From the NCBI GenBank assembly GCA_921293015.1, contig OV121084.1:46969864-47033863 (forward strand): 64,000 nucleotides of DNA, written 5' to 3'. The DNA comes from Phorcus lineatus (Eukaryota > Mollusca > Gastropoda > Trochida > Trochidae). Below, in pieces: positions 37,101 to 47,865 of this stretch. Position 1 is the stretch's first letter, and each line of letters starts with the position of its first letter. A program made the translations under genes and the position numbers. The notes below the pieces were generated by a model. It had not been told where the DNA came from. It was given only the letters and a program-made list of their open reading frames with translations, and did not search any database.

Positions 37101-40100
37101 CATATTGCTACAATTGACATTTTGGCGTTCAAATGTCTTCCGTGTAACACCTTGATGTCCTTTATGTAACATCTCTTCAGAATTTTGCAAAGAATAAAGC
37201 ATAATATCCACATATCCTTACCAGAACAAAATTATTTGAATGCCTTTTCTTTGACTATTGACTATCATAAGATGCAATTTTTTACTTTTTCGGACTGTTA
37301 TACCAAATCTTTATTTTCGGCTCTCAAGTCCTTTATGTAACATTTCCTGTCCCTAATGTAACAGATATGTTCTTCGTGTAACACATATATATTATTCATG
37401 AAAAAATATCTTAGAAATATATATTTTTATCTGCCAAACTTCTATTCCCTTGCTTATGTAAGATGTTTAGAGTTATAGTCTTTATATTGTCACAATAATG
37501 TTTTAGTATCGAAAAATAACTATCTTCAATGCTGTTCTGAGCGTAAAATTTGATAATGCTACAATTAATGTGTCTATTTAAACATCTCTTTCAGCTAACT
37601 TATCAATGTAGCCTATTTAACTACTAGAAAACAACTTAATCAAAATGTTAACTCAAAAGAAGTTAAATTCTACAAGATGTGTTCTTTTTTTAATGATAAT
37701 GTATTGTTACACGAAGGACATAAAGTAGCGGGCAAATTAATTAATTGATTATATATCTTTAAATAATGATTAGTTATAGGTTGCAGTATTTTGTTTTTAT
37801 GTTTTCCAGTTATTGTTGTTTTGATAATAAAAGTCAAATTACAACTTAATACACTCTGTTTTTGTGATTTTTTCAACATCTGATTCCTGCGTATTTTGAG
37901 AATGACTCATATATATCATGTTTTGACCCTGTAATGAAAGCCGACAGTAACAATCACCTCAGATATGATATAGGTCGCTGTTCCTTTGTGCACCCCTTTT
38001 AACGCAAGCTCCAAACACTGTGGGGTTGATATATATCATGCTCGGTCGATGCATGGAGCTTTGTAACCGGAAATTGAAGTTATTGGAGGGAGGTTATAGT
38101 AACAGCATGTAAACAATGAGAACTTGCGATTTCTCGACAGTTTATTAATTATTGTATCCTTTATGAAGATGAGTTGACAGCTTTTTCAAAAATTTAATTG
38201 TACAATTAAACAATTACACGCGACAGTTAGGCGCATAAGGCTGAAAACCCATGCAACATTTTTTTAGAAATCATGCGAGAATGTCGCGGTCGCGCCGTAA
38301 ATCTGAAACACTGCAGTAAGTTTGAATGGCGTTTGAACTTTGGTTGGATTAATTTATAATGACATTTAGCAGATAACGATGGGTTTGAGTTGACATTTTT
38401 TAGCTTTTTTGACAGCAATAAACAAGAGAACAGTGAGAAAAAATGAAATTTACAACAACCGTACGGTACGGTTTTTTCAAAGCAAATTTTCGGTGCACCG
38501 AACCGTAAAAAAATACCGCAATACGAATACACCGCGGTAAACCGTTTCACCCCTAGCCAACGGGGATTCTAAATTTTAGGTTTGGTGACCCCATGACCCC
38601 AAATGGGGTCACAGGGGTCAAAACCTTAAAATCCTACTTTCATCTTCTTCTCCAGTTCCAAAAGGTCTTGATAGCTTAATAGTTGTGTGTAGACTCCTTG
38701 GACAATGGGGATTCTGAATTGAAGGTTTGGTGACCCCTTGACCCCAAATGGGCAATGGGCCTTTTTTATTTGATTGTGAATAACTCGGACGTTGGGACAG
38801 GCTATCTTTCCTACACTGCCCATGACCCCATGATCTAAACCACAACACCTATTTCTATCAAAAGTCTGATGAGCTACAGAGCCCATGGCTCTATTTTTAT
38901 CCTTATTTAACTTACCTTAAATGTTGTCATTGCATTTTCTCCTGGTATCGTAGGCTTTATTCCTTCAGTAGTTGCCATAAGATCAGTGAAATAAACGTTT
39001 CAGGATTTTTTTTATTGATGTATCATTTGAAGTACAAATAGATAACCGTTTTATTTGGTAGCAATTCTGAATATGAATTCCAAGGCCTTTCACCAGTTCA
39101 TTTCACAGTCAAGTCTCACCATTTGACATTGTTTTGGTGCTTTCACCTTGAAAAAGTTTGTGTGAGAGAAATAAAATTTAAATTTTTCTATTTGCAAGAA
39201 CAGCCTTATTGATATGAGTAAAAAGTGAGGCTAACCTCCATATCTCCTTTTCTCCTTCTCTAACTTATTAGGGACATAAATTTGTAAATAATTAATTTCC
39301 GAGGATTTTAAACGACAATGTATGATCATGTTCAGGTGCTTTGGCTGAGAAAGGGTTGAGACCACTGATACCAAACAACTTCCCATTCACAATAAGATTG
39401 ACTTCCGAAGTGTTGGAATCAAATGGTAAGTTTGTAAAGTCTCTTTTTTCAAGATTTATTTTGATAGCACAAATGAAGGATGTAAGTTATGTGTATAAAT
39501 ACTTTTATTGCAATGAAAGTAATGTTTTTACAAATTTGTAAAACTGTTAAGTGGCAAGTATGCCCTTGAACAAATAATCTGTTTATATAGCACAAGATAC
39601 TAAATAAATCCAATTGCTGCCTTGCTTGCATGCTTCAGAATAGCCAATGACAATTTCCTTTCATGTAGGAGTGAATAGATTGTAGTTTACTCTAAGGAGA
39701 GAGGCAAACTCTTTCAACCGATGAAGACTTTTATAACATTGAAGTACGATTAATATTTATGTAGGTCTTCCAAGTCTTTTGGGTTTAACAAATTTCATCC
39801 AAGTGGAGTAAGACTTACACTAGGTTGAGTATAAAGAGAAGGTATGACAGCCAGACAGTAAGTTACTCCCTCCCACCCAGGTTCCTCCTCCATGGCGTCC
39901 GTGTGTGGAGGCAGTCTTGCCTTGATGGATGCCGGTGTGCCGGTCAGTGACGCGGCTGCGGGAGTAGCTGTCGGGCTGGTCAGTCGGTCAGACCCTGATA
40001 ACTCAGACGAGATCCTGGAGTACAAGCTTCTTACAGATCTACTGGTAGAGAGCTATTGAAACTCATAATTATGTCTTTGAAGGGCATTTAGAAGTGTAAT

Positions 40101-43100
40101 AATGATAAATGTTTTAATTTCTGAATAATATGTCTATAAGGTTTGTCTGTCAATTGATGGTTTTCTTGTTTTAACTTTAACTTGAAAGGTTTGATTTTGT
40201 TAAATATATAGAATGCAGGCTTTTTTGGCAATAACTTAATTTGATATGATAATTTGAAACATAAAAACATTTTTTCTTTCTACAAATTTATGATAATCTT
40301 TTAAATAGTTCTGAACTTCAAACATTACTATTAACATGTAAATGATTAAAATGTAAATTCATATATTGAGTGTTTTATTCTAGGGAATAGAAGATTACAT
40401 GGGAGACATGGATTTCAAACTTGCTGGAACCAAAAAGGGAATCACAGCTCTACAGGTAAAATACAAAATCTTTGTTGTTTCTAATGGACAATGTTTACTT
40501 TTTATGATCAGAACATCTCTGTAGAGGTAGACAGCTATTATCACTATGAAAAGGAACCAGACAATAGTTGGGGCATAATAAGGTCTACATAATCTACAAA
40601 TATGACCTGCTGAGACCAGTGACTCGCTACCATAAGGTCTCATAAGTCAGAGTAGATTTATGTGAGTCCCTCAGCAAATAAACAGATCGTACCACTAACA
40701 AAACATTGTGTCCTGGAGACCCCAACTTTAATTTTTTATGGGTCCTTTTCAAATTGTATTTGATACAGGACTGGTAAATTTATCAGTGGCCATTGGGTTT
40801 GGTTCTGGACATTTGATCCTAAAATAGTTCTTGCACCTTTATCTACGACCCAACTAAATCTCTCAGCAATATTGAACATATATTTTCATTATTTCTCATA
40901 TTTCTCTGGTTTATGAGTCATATGTTGTAATCAGAATTAAGTTCCTTTAGAGTTCCTAATCAAAATTTAATATTTATAAAAAAAAATTGTTACTAATGCC
41001 AAGCTTATGTTACAGGCAGACATCAAGTTACCTGGAATACCTCTGAAAGTAGTTATGGAGGCAGTGCAACAAGCAACAGGTGAAATACACAGTACACTTT
41101 TAAGGGGCAGAAGCACATTTTTTAAAAATCAGTTTGTCTCCAATGAAATTTAGTTTTCGTCAAATGTATTATCTTCAGAGGGAAACATCTCATTTCTCAA
41201 ACCTTGTTAGTCATGGCAGAATTGACTTAGTATCAAACAGAAACCACTGGCAGCTGTTTTTTGTGTGAACACCTTTTAATCATTTGAGATAGGAAAATGG
41301 ATTTGCACAGCACTGATCATGATACATTCCTTTTAGAAATACTTCTTTCGACGAAAATCTATTGTCTTGCAATGAATTGGTAACATATAGTTCAGTTCCG
41401 TTACGTCACTTTATTTATCTAAAAAATTGTGCTTCTGCCCCTTTATGTGAAGGGAAATATGATACAAAACAACTTTTATTGTCTCAAATCAACAAGTTTA
41501 AGACAGGCTTGTTATTATTTGGTATATATCCTGTGCAAAGTTGAACGGGGATCTATGTATTCAGTTTTGTCAGCTTGGTATTTGGTATATATTAGTGAAC
41601 ATGGCATTTTGTGTTAGGGTTATTTTTGTTTAATTTTGGTTACCTTCATTTTAAGTATGTTAGAGCTTTGAAACTTAAAGCTCTTTGTGTTCACTGAAGG
41701 TGAGATCTTTTACATGAATCATTCTTAGTCACTTAACATTAAGAACAAGGTTTCTACTGATTTTAGTGATAAATAGAATATAGAAAAATAGTAAAATCTT
41801 ATGCAACTCAATTTATAAATTCAAGATAATATTTGTTTTAGATGGCAAGAGTGAGATTTTGAAAATAATGCAAAACACAATTTCCAAGCCTAGAGATTCC
41901 CGGAAGGAGAATGGACCAGTTACAGGTAACGTTTTCCTGACAACTATAATATTATGAACACAGCAGTCATATATGTTCCATGTGTTCTATTTTCAAAATG
42001 GTTTTAACATGGGGACCCTTAAATTTATATATACCTTCAGGCTTGTTTAGATTATATCATTTGAATAAGATTTGTTCCAGCGTAGAGTTCATACTTGCCT
42101 CTCTGATTTTAGAGAAAGGTAGTCATCGGTTCTGCACGATGATTAGTATTTTGTTTTTACAAGAATGAGTTTCAAGAATACTCAAACAAATTACTGATTA
42201 ATATTTATTTATGTTAATCCTTCACAGAAAAGCTAGAGGTCCCCTCCTCGAGACGAGCCAGGTTCGTGGGTGTGGGCGGTCACAATCTACGCAGACTGAC
42301 CAGTCAGACAGGTGGGTTGTTAAGTCCATTAGCAGTCAGTGTCAGCTAAAACAGGTTTATTCATTCAAAAAGATTGCATTGCAATTGGTAAAAAAAAAAT
42401 TGTTTTAGTGAAATCTTAGTTACCTATAAAAAAATGTACTAGTGCACCTTGCTAAGTCACTTCCTTGATTAAAGTATGAATTCAGTTTTGTTGGTATGGG
42501 AGTTGTGAATTTTGTGTTCATGCTTGATAATGAATACCAAGATATATACTTATGAACAGGATGTTATGTTCAAGCAATTGTAAGAAATATACATGGCTCC
42601 TATTTCACATTTCAGGTGTGACAGTGACGACAGTAGACGAGAACACGTTTCAGGTGTTTGCTCCAAACAAAGAGGCAATGGATGAAGCTAAGGAATTGAT
42701 AGAAGAGCTTCTCAAGGAAGAGGTATGTGTGCTTGGTCAGGGCTGTAGACCAATATCACTTGGACCTTCACTGACTGAATAAGTTTCTTAATGTGTTAAA
42801 AGCAGTGCTTTAGACCAATATCACTTGGACCTTCGCTGAGTAAATTTGTAATAATGTGTTAAAATTATTAAATTCTTTATTTTCAAGCAAACTTACTCCT
42901 TTTCAGAGAGAACCAGAGCTAGAATTTGGTGCTATCTACACAGGGAAGATAATTGAAATCAAGTGAGTAACTCAACCTCAACCAATAAAATATTTTTCTT
43001 CTTCTTCTTCTTCTTCTTCTTCTTGTACTCTACAACTCTACAAGGTATATATAATGACTATATAGACCGAACTAATGCCTCAGATGCCTCAAAGATGACA

Positions 43101-43956
43101 GACATACAGACAATAGACAAGATAATTACTATGCACAACGTATTAGAATGTATTGTTATGTGAGTGAAGAAAGGCATTCTGAGATTGTGAGGATACAAAT
43201 CACACCTCGTATCTAGTTTGTGACAGTCAGATAATTGATATGTTTGTGTTGCAGAGATGTGGGCGTCCTGGTGGAGCTACACCCGAGAATGCAGCCTGCA
43301 CTTCTACACAACAGTCAGCTCGACCAGAGGAAGGTTTGTCTTCTGTCTAAACAAAGATTGTACATAAAAAACTTTTTGCTACTTTTTGTCCGGTTTATAA
43401 GAACTAATTGTGGGTATTTTTGCATTTAGGTTAGCCCATGAACATCTTGTACAAATATGTCTGTTTAGAGTTACAGCTTCAAACTGAACATGAATCTTTT
43501 TTTTTTAATTTAACATTCAAATTTTATAGTCCTATCAAAGGATAAAAGAGTGACAAACAAATTGTTATGTAAAAAAGTATTCAATAGCATAGCAGTTATA
43601 CAAAGCTTGTTACGAGGTTTGTCATGAGTTGTGGCCCTTGGTACTCTCTTCCCTGTTAAAACAAAATAGTTTAAAACATGCTTTAAACTGCTTTTACATT
43701 TGGATTTTTTTGGCTTACTAAAAATGTCAAGGTCAATAGATTCCTGTCACACATTTCCACTGTAACATTGATATTTATATACTGTTTCCACTTGCTGCAG
43801 GTGAGTCACCCAAGTGCTCTGGGTTTGGCTGTAGGTCAGGAGATCACAGTCAAGTACTTTGGCCGAGACCCTGCAAGCGGACGTGTCCGCCTCTCAAGGA
43901 AAGTTCTTCAGTCACCAGCAACATCTGTCATACGCAACTTGGGATCCAAGTCATGA
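24694..43956 (+). CDS. PNPT1: Polyribonucleotide nucleotidyltransferase 1, mitochondrial (PNPase), complete
   Basis: PNPase phosphorolytically degrades RNA from the 3' end in mitochondria, works with the SUV3 helicase in the degradosome, and is also linked to RNA import. Twenty-six exons join in frame to 767 residues plus stop (human about 783). Domains in order: Arg-rich mitochondrial targeting peptide (about 1-45), RNase PH core 1 (about 50-225), helical linker (about 226-350), RNase PH core 2 (about 355-595), KH (about 600-670) and S1 (about 675-745). The [28 protein letters not shown] and [12 protein letters not shown] blocks of the catalytic second core are intact. The start at 24694 is the first ATG and is supported by the basic, acid-poor N-terminus. 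Divergently transcribed from KNTC1. Identity is essentially certain. Confidence 0.97.
25434..25500 (-). repeat. SINE 3'-end remnant with (GTGA)n
   Basis: GAGTGAGTGAGTGAG is followed by GTTTAACGCCGCTTGGGCAA and a second GCGGCG. It is the reverse complement of a SINE end (gcggcgttaaac then a CACT-type tail), very like 3' ends I associate with vetigastropod and other mollusc SINEs. The body of the SINE is absent, as expected of a 5'-truncated copy. Confidence 0.65.
27436..27475 (-). repeat. Diverged copy of the SINE 3'-end motif
   Basis: 'gcttgggtaatatttcagct' differs by only two bases from the matching stretch at 25461. It is intronic, about 150 bp before PNPT1 exon 2. Confidence 0.45.
31734..32050 (+). 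mobile_element. tRNA-derived SINE with CACCT-type tail
   Basis: It starts GGGGCGGGATAGCGCAGTGG, with an A box (TAGCGCAGTGG type) and a B box (GGTTTGAATCCCG). A conserved body follows, ending 'aaagcggcgttaaacccctt', then a short tail of CACCT repeats. Total about 317 bp. The head would fold like a tRNA but runs on into the SINE body, so it is a retroposon and not a tRNA gene. It sits in PNPT1 intron 8 in the sense orientation and ends about 30 bp before the exon 9 acceptor. Confidence 0.85.
32083..33201 (+). CDS. PNPT1: PNPT1 exons 9-12: helical linker domain
   Basis: Exons: 32083-32269, 32373-32424, 32703-32760, 33105-33201. They give [20 protein letters not shown], then a charged helical segment ([20 protein letters not shown]) and [18 protein letters not shown]. 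This matches the all-alpha domain between the two RNase PH cores, which is the least conserved part of the family. A SINE ends only about 30 bp before the exon 9 acceptor, which may affect its branch site. Confidence 0.92.
33418..41925 (+). CDS. PNPT1: PNPT1 exons 13-21: second RNase PH core with the active site
   Basis: Exons: 33418-33520, 33780-33850, 34320-34356, 34570-34636, 39336-39425, 39881-40044, 40384-40455, 41016-41079, 41842-41925. Key blocks are [78 protein letters not shown], and [17 protein letters not shown] with the acidic metal and catalytic signature. The order and lengths match vertebrate PNPT1. The 4.7-kb intron between 34636 and 39336 is swollen by nested repeats. Confidence 0.95.
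35997..37909. mobile_element. 1.9-kb inverted-repeat element nested in the hAT-like element
   Basis: The ends are inverted copies of TGAGTCATTCTCAAAA (35997-36012 and 37894-37909), flanked by TATA on each side (GATATA before, TATATATC after), consistent with a TA or TATA target duplication. It is AT-rich and has no plausible transposase frame. Its interior holds an unusual set of repeated 14-bp motifs described separately. I do not recognise the family. Confidence 0.7.
36379..37718. repeat. Fourteen dispersed copies of a TCCTTYRTGTAACA motif
   Basis: Plus-strand copies start at 36379, 36573, 36729, 36744, 36942, 36964, 37136, 37158, 37329, 37350 and 37370. Inverted copies lie at 36766-36779, 36787-36800 and 37705-37718. 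Most match TCCTT(C/T)(A/G)TGTAACA with 0-2 changes. Spacing is irregular, often in pairs 15-22 bp apart. This is far more than chance and suggests protein-binding sites or a decayed array inside the nested element. Confidence 0.8.
42228..43956 (+). CDS. PNPT1: PNPT1 exons 22-26: KH and S1 RNA-binding domains
   Basis: Exons: 42228-42311, 42616-42722, 42907-42962, 43255-43333, 43801-43956. The KH domain has [20 protein letters not shown], with GVGG in place of the more usual GPGG loop, then [20 protein letters not shown]. The S1 domain runs from [20 protein letters not shown] through [20 protein letters not shown] to [20 protein letters not shown]. The protein ends [10 protein letters not shown], about 15-20 residues shorter than the human C-tail. 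The stop is TGA at 43954-43956. Confidence 0.95.
42996..43024 (+). repeat. (TTC)n microsatellite
   Basis: About ten TTC units in the PNPT1 intron between exons 24 and 25. It lies 33 bp after the exon 24 donor. Confidence 0.9.
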
Positions 43957-45033
43957 GGTCTATGTGATCGAGAGTCAAGGTCAACCTCAAACTCATTCTG
44001 TGATATTGTTAAGTAAAACATTGACCCAAAGTGCATGAAACGTGTCAGACAATTGATTCAGATACTTGATTGATGTTTAACCCTCTACCTGCTGATGATA
44101 CTAGTCAGTGCCAAACAATTAAAGGGACTTGACAGAATGTGTTGGTATGCTAGGGAATGATCCAGATTAGGAGGAGGGCAAGTGTTAAAGCACCTTAAGT
44201 ATTACTAGATCAGCAGATGGAACAACAATTATTTCTCTGTAGCTGATATTTCTGTCTTCATAATGAGTCCAACTTGTGAATTAGTATATGTTTGAAGTAT
44301 TGTTGTGATTTTTCACAAATTTGATGAATCAGAAGAAAAAGGAAATTCTTTTAGCAAAAACTTTCTCAAAATATAAGATAAAAACTTTAGCTTATCAAAA
44401 GCTTTTGCGGTGATGATATGAAAGAGGGTATTGAAGACAGTATTATCATTCATGCCCCAATTGAATTGAAGAATAATTCATTTGTATGCAATTGAAAACA
44501 TTTTCTTTCTCTTGAAAGTTTCTCCCGAAAGGGTTTTTGAAATTTATCAAATAACCATATTATGTTTCTTCTCCCATTAAAATGCGGGAAATTCTTTTTT
44601 GTAAATTTGCATGTATCGCTGCAACTAATTTTTGTATCTTGCTGAGCACCAGGCAAGAAGCAACAATTCCTGTCAAGATTCATTATAGAACTTTTACCCC
44701 TAAAACAATGTGTCTTGACCAATGTTATGTCTGCAGTTGTCCAACAAACAATTACACCAAAACATCTTAATATTTAAAAAACCCTTGCTAAACAAATTCA
44801 TCTCATCAATCATCTCTACTTGATGTTTTCATAAAAGATCCCTGAGCTTACCAAAGAAATGTACAGAAAATAAAGAATTTAAACCACTTTCTTTGAGATT
44901 CAAAAGAAATTATTTATGTTGACATCGATGTGTAAAAAAAAATTCTTGGCATCAATCAGGCCTCTCAACACAAGGGAGGTAACTCCCACAATATTTAAAG
45001 CACCCACTAAAGAAAATCTGCTATATTTAAAGT
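43957..45033 (+). other. PNPT1: PNPT1 3' UTR and downstream spacer, with poly(A) signal
   Basis: After the stop codon there is no further PNPT1 exon. The first clear AATAAA is at 44869-44874, giving a 3' UTR of about 0.9 kb if used. A mollusc-type GGGAGGTAACTCCC word occurs at about 44974-44987. Nothing else is recognised. Confidence 0.6.
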
Positions 45034-45507
45034 GGCTATGCTTGATTGGTAACCCGGCGAACTATCCGGAGTACGCCGCCGGAAATGACGAAAGCGTCGA
45101 GTGACTTTACTGACAACCGGCGTACGCCTCGGGAGCACGCTGGATTCACTGGTTTTAAATGACAGGCCAACCTGCGTATAATGGCAGAAAAATATTTTCG
45201 ATGTGACTATTCTACAACTATTTTATAGTCATCATTATTTTTTTTAATAACACCTCAAAATGATTTAATTGGCAATATGTATAATTATCAAAAAACATCC
45301 ATAACTTGATAGTGACATTTTAAGTCACATTGTTTGAAAAATATTCATATCATATAGATGAAACGTATTTTGAAACTAGTCTGAGGTATGATGACTGCTT
45401 CCTGTTTTTACACCAACATACTTGATTCAACTTGTGCCTGTAACTGATTCGGCGTACGCCTGTTCCAGGACCCGACTATACGCCGCTTTAACGAATCAAG
45501 CATAGCC
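45034..45507. mobile_element. MITE-like element with GGCTATGCTTGATT inverted ends
   Basis: GGCTATGCTTGATT at 45034 is mirrored by AATCAAGCATAGCC ending at 45507. CCGGCG and GGCGTACGCC-rich palindromic stretches lie inside both ends. The element is 474 bp with no coding capacity. A target duplication was not evident. Confidence 0.65.
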
Positions 45508-45675
45508 TATTTTACAGATATGGTAGAAATGGAAGTGACTTTACCAAATGCAAATTGCTATTATTTGAGATTATATTGTGAGGACCATACAGCCTCTGTC
45601 CGTTTCACTAATTCTTCACAGCATATGATAGTTTTGTGCAAACATAACAAAGAACAGAAATTTAAACAATAATGT

Positions 45676-47720
45676 TTAATACACATATTTTTGGCACAAC
45701 TTGGGAGCTGACTGATGTTGAGAAGGGCATATTCCAGAGCTAGGTTCCTGTCCTGGGGATATTGCGGCAGCTCGGACAATTTTAGAGTCTGCGAACTGTT
45801 GGATTTCAAGAAGTGGATCTGCGGACCTGATTAAACCTGAACTCTGGTTTACACTTGGGGAATAAGGAACCTGGTGTAGACCAGGATTCATGGAACAATG
45901 ACGCCCCATTCCAATTTTGAAGAAATGTGTGCCACATATTCAAATCTGCACGACACTCGGCTGAGATTGTCACTCTATGATGCAGTTCCTTCACAGACTT
46001 GGAGAGATCGATGAGATATGATACAAATGATCTCCCAGGCACCACAACTTTGCAGGCATAGCACAAATGTCCAATCAAGGATAGGAGTTGTTGTTTGGTA
46101 CCCTTTTTTGTGACTGAATTCTTGTCGAGAGGTAGCCTGGCAGTCATAGTCACTGAATCAAACACAATACCTAAGTATTCCATCTCACATGCGGGGCCGA
46201 GTGTCTTACTTTCCTACAAAGGAAACTGCAACTTACTGAGAACTTCTTGGAGAGCTGGATACATGGGACTGTCAATAGTTAGAAAATCATCAAGAAGATG
46301 CTTTACAGTTTCATTCTAAGGTAATAACGATTATAAGTAATAATAAACATATGCAGGCAAGTAAAGGTGACCAGGAATCTGGGCTAAAAAAAACCTGCTT
46401 TTCTGCTTTGCATGGCGAGCTCGCCGCTGAGATGCATGCACAACGCTAGGGGTATAAGGGAGACAACTCCAAAAACTATTTTAAACGTTCCGCTAAAATA
46501 TATCAGCAGGAAGTTCACCTTGTAGTTATTTACCAATATCCACTCTACTGCTTGGGAAATATAATCAAAGATACGAGGGCTTGACCGGCATCCAAAGGCA
46601 AGACGTTTAATGAAATAATATTTCTATTCCCATTTAAAGCCAAACAGCGACCAGTAGTCAGGATGAATCGGTACTTGCTTAAAAGCATCCTTGATGTCAA
46701 TCTTACACATTTGAGCACCTTTCCCTTTATTGTTCAGTTCATGTATTGCATCGTCAACTGTCACATATGTTAAAGAACACATGTCTTTATCAAATATGTC
46801 ATTGATACTAGGAATTTCACAATGATCGTGAGGTGCTGACAAATCTAGGATTAGTCTCTTCTTATGACTATATTTCCCTTCTGCTAGTCCAAGAGGACTC
46901 ACACGAAACACTTCATATGGCGAGTGAGAGAACGGCCCTTCAATATAACCCCTATCCAGTTCTTGTTGTACCAGAGTAGTCACAGAATCAGGGTCCTTAC
47001 GCGCACTTAGATTGTTTTGACATTCCCAGTTTTTCTCTGGCACAGATGTCACCAGGGGATGGAAACCACTTTCCAGGCCATCGATAACATAGTCTACAAA
47101 GTTGCCGTCTGGTTGCAAAGATAGCTCCTCTCGAAACTGGTTTACATTGAGGGGTGTCAACTCCAGTCATTTTCTTTGGTTAGACTGTGTTTTGTCCATG
47201 TTAAGTTTATATTTTCTGCAGTCCAACTTACTGTGGCCTTTGCTGAAGCAAGATCCACATACATGGAGGAAGTGACAACGTGGTCTTAGACACCTATCAT
47301 GGTTGAAATTGTTGCAGACCTCCTGTCCTTGGTGTTGTATCCTCTGACGTCCATGGGAATCAGTGTTTGTTGGAGTAAAGGAGTAATGTTTCCTCACTGC
47401 TGAATGCCGGGTCATGTCACCTCCTAACGCAGATGGGCAGGTTGCTGTATCATGGCTGATACTAGCACAGTGATCACATGATCTGCAGCGTAGACTGGAG
47501 GTACAGGTTGAATATATACGGGTGTCTGGGATGCCCCAGTCAAGGTGTATCCCTCTTTTGGCTAGCGCCGCCACCCGCGTTGCATACTGTTTGTAGTACT
47601 CATAGTGGACAAAACCACCAAACAAATTGTGGAGTTCTCCAACTGTGTGTTCATGTTGGTCTAGTTGCTGTCTGCGGTTTGGCCAAGCCTCGGTATATAT
47701 GTCTCGATAGGTGTTAAATG
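45676..47720 (-). pseudogene. Decayed DIRS-like retroelement (gag-like and reverse transcriptase)
   Basis: From right to left on the minus strand: a gag-like part (about 47720-47167) with a YRDIYTEAWPNRR block, an HLDWGIPDTRIYS block and a C/H-rich finger (CNNFNHDRC, CHFLHVC, CGSC, H, C). A reverse transcriptase starts in TPLNVNQFREEL and continues with RLILDLSAPHDH, MCKIDIKDAFKQVPIHP and RLAFGCRSSPRIFDYISQAV. The catalytic HLLDDFL is at 46280-46300. The YLGIVFDS, HLCYACKVVVPGRSF and HHRVTISAEC blocks follow. These motifs are those of the DIRS/Ngaro (tyrosine-recombinase) group. Stops, frame changes and a ~175-bp insertion break it. RNase H is damaged and no recombinase domain is seen. Confidence 0.75.
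46320..46495. other. Small insertion within the DIRS-like reverse transcriptase
   Basis: Homology to the reverse transcriptase stops at about 46500 and resumes at about 46318. The ~175 bp between holds a GGGAGACAACTCC mollusc-type motif and ATGCATGCA. It is non-coding, and target duplications could not be fixed. Confidence 0.5.
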
Positions 47721-47865
47721 CCCTTATGAATTCTGCAAATTGTTATAATCTTGTATGTACATGAGGCTTTAAACAATATATACAATTTACTAACAGTCGT
47801 CTATATCGGTACAGAGTTTGCGAACACATAAAGGATGAAACGTACAGTTTTATGAAATCCTGTTT

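Larger units (their letters stand above)
35265..38555. mobile_element. Non-autonomous hAT-like element (3.29 kb) with 8-bp target duplication
   Basis: The ends are inverted copies of TAGGGGTGAAACGGT, followed on both sides by CGGTTCGGT/ACCGAACCG-rich subterminal sequence. The flanks are an exact 8-bp duplication GCCAACGG (35257-35264 and 38556-38563). Both TAGGGGTG ends and an 8-bp duplication are hAT hallmarks. No transposase frame is present. About 1.9 kb in the middle is a second inserted element, leaving ~1.38 kb of original hAT sequence. Confidence 0.88.
34650..38899. mobile_element. Molluscan repeat with ~145-bp tandem units in PNPT1 intron 16, split by a later insertion
   Basis: The outer ends carry the short inverted repeat AGCTCATCAG (34658-34667) and CTGATGAGCT (38866-38875), each next to ATTTTTA. 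A GTCCGGCGTCCGTCC/ATCC stretch near the left end is typical of a widespread mollusc repeat. Inside are five tandem units marked by 'tgaccccatgacccc' words at 34851, 34997, 35142, 38585 and 38731. The period is 145-146 bp once the 35265-38563 insertion is removed. No coding capacity is seen. The family name is not known to me. Confidence 0.75.

Noticed and set aside
36379-37718. Repeated motif array as a CRISPR
   Set aside because: Spacing is irregular, some copies are inverted, the motif is only 14 bp and the DNA is from an animal intron.
38227-38550. 107-residue minus-strand frame
   Set aside because: It lies across the right subterminal part of the hAT-like element and has no family resemblance.
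46095-46319. 74-residue open frame on the plus strand
   Set aside because: It is antisense to the DIRS-like reverse transcriptase, whose HLLDDFL motif explains this stretch.
47478-47717. 79-residue open frame on the plus strand
   Set aside because: It is the complement of the gag-like part of the DIRS copy.
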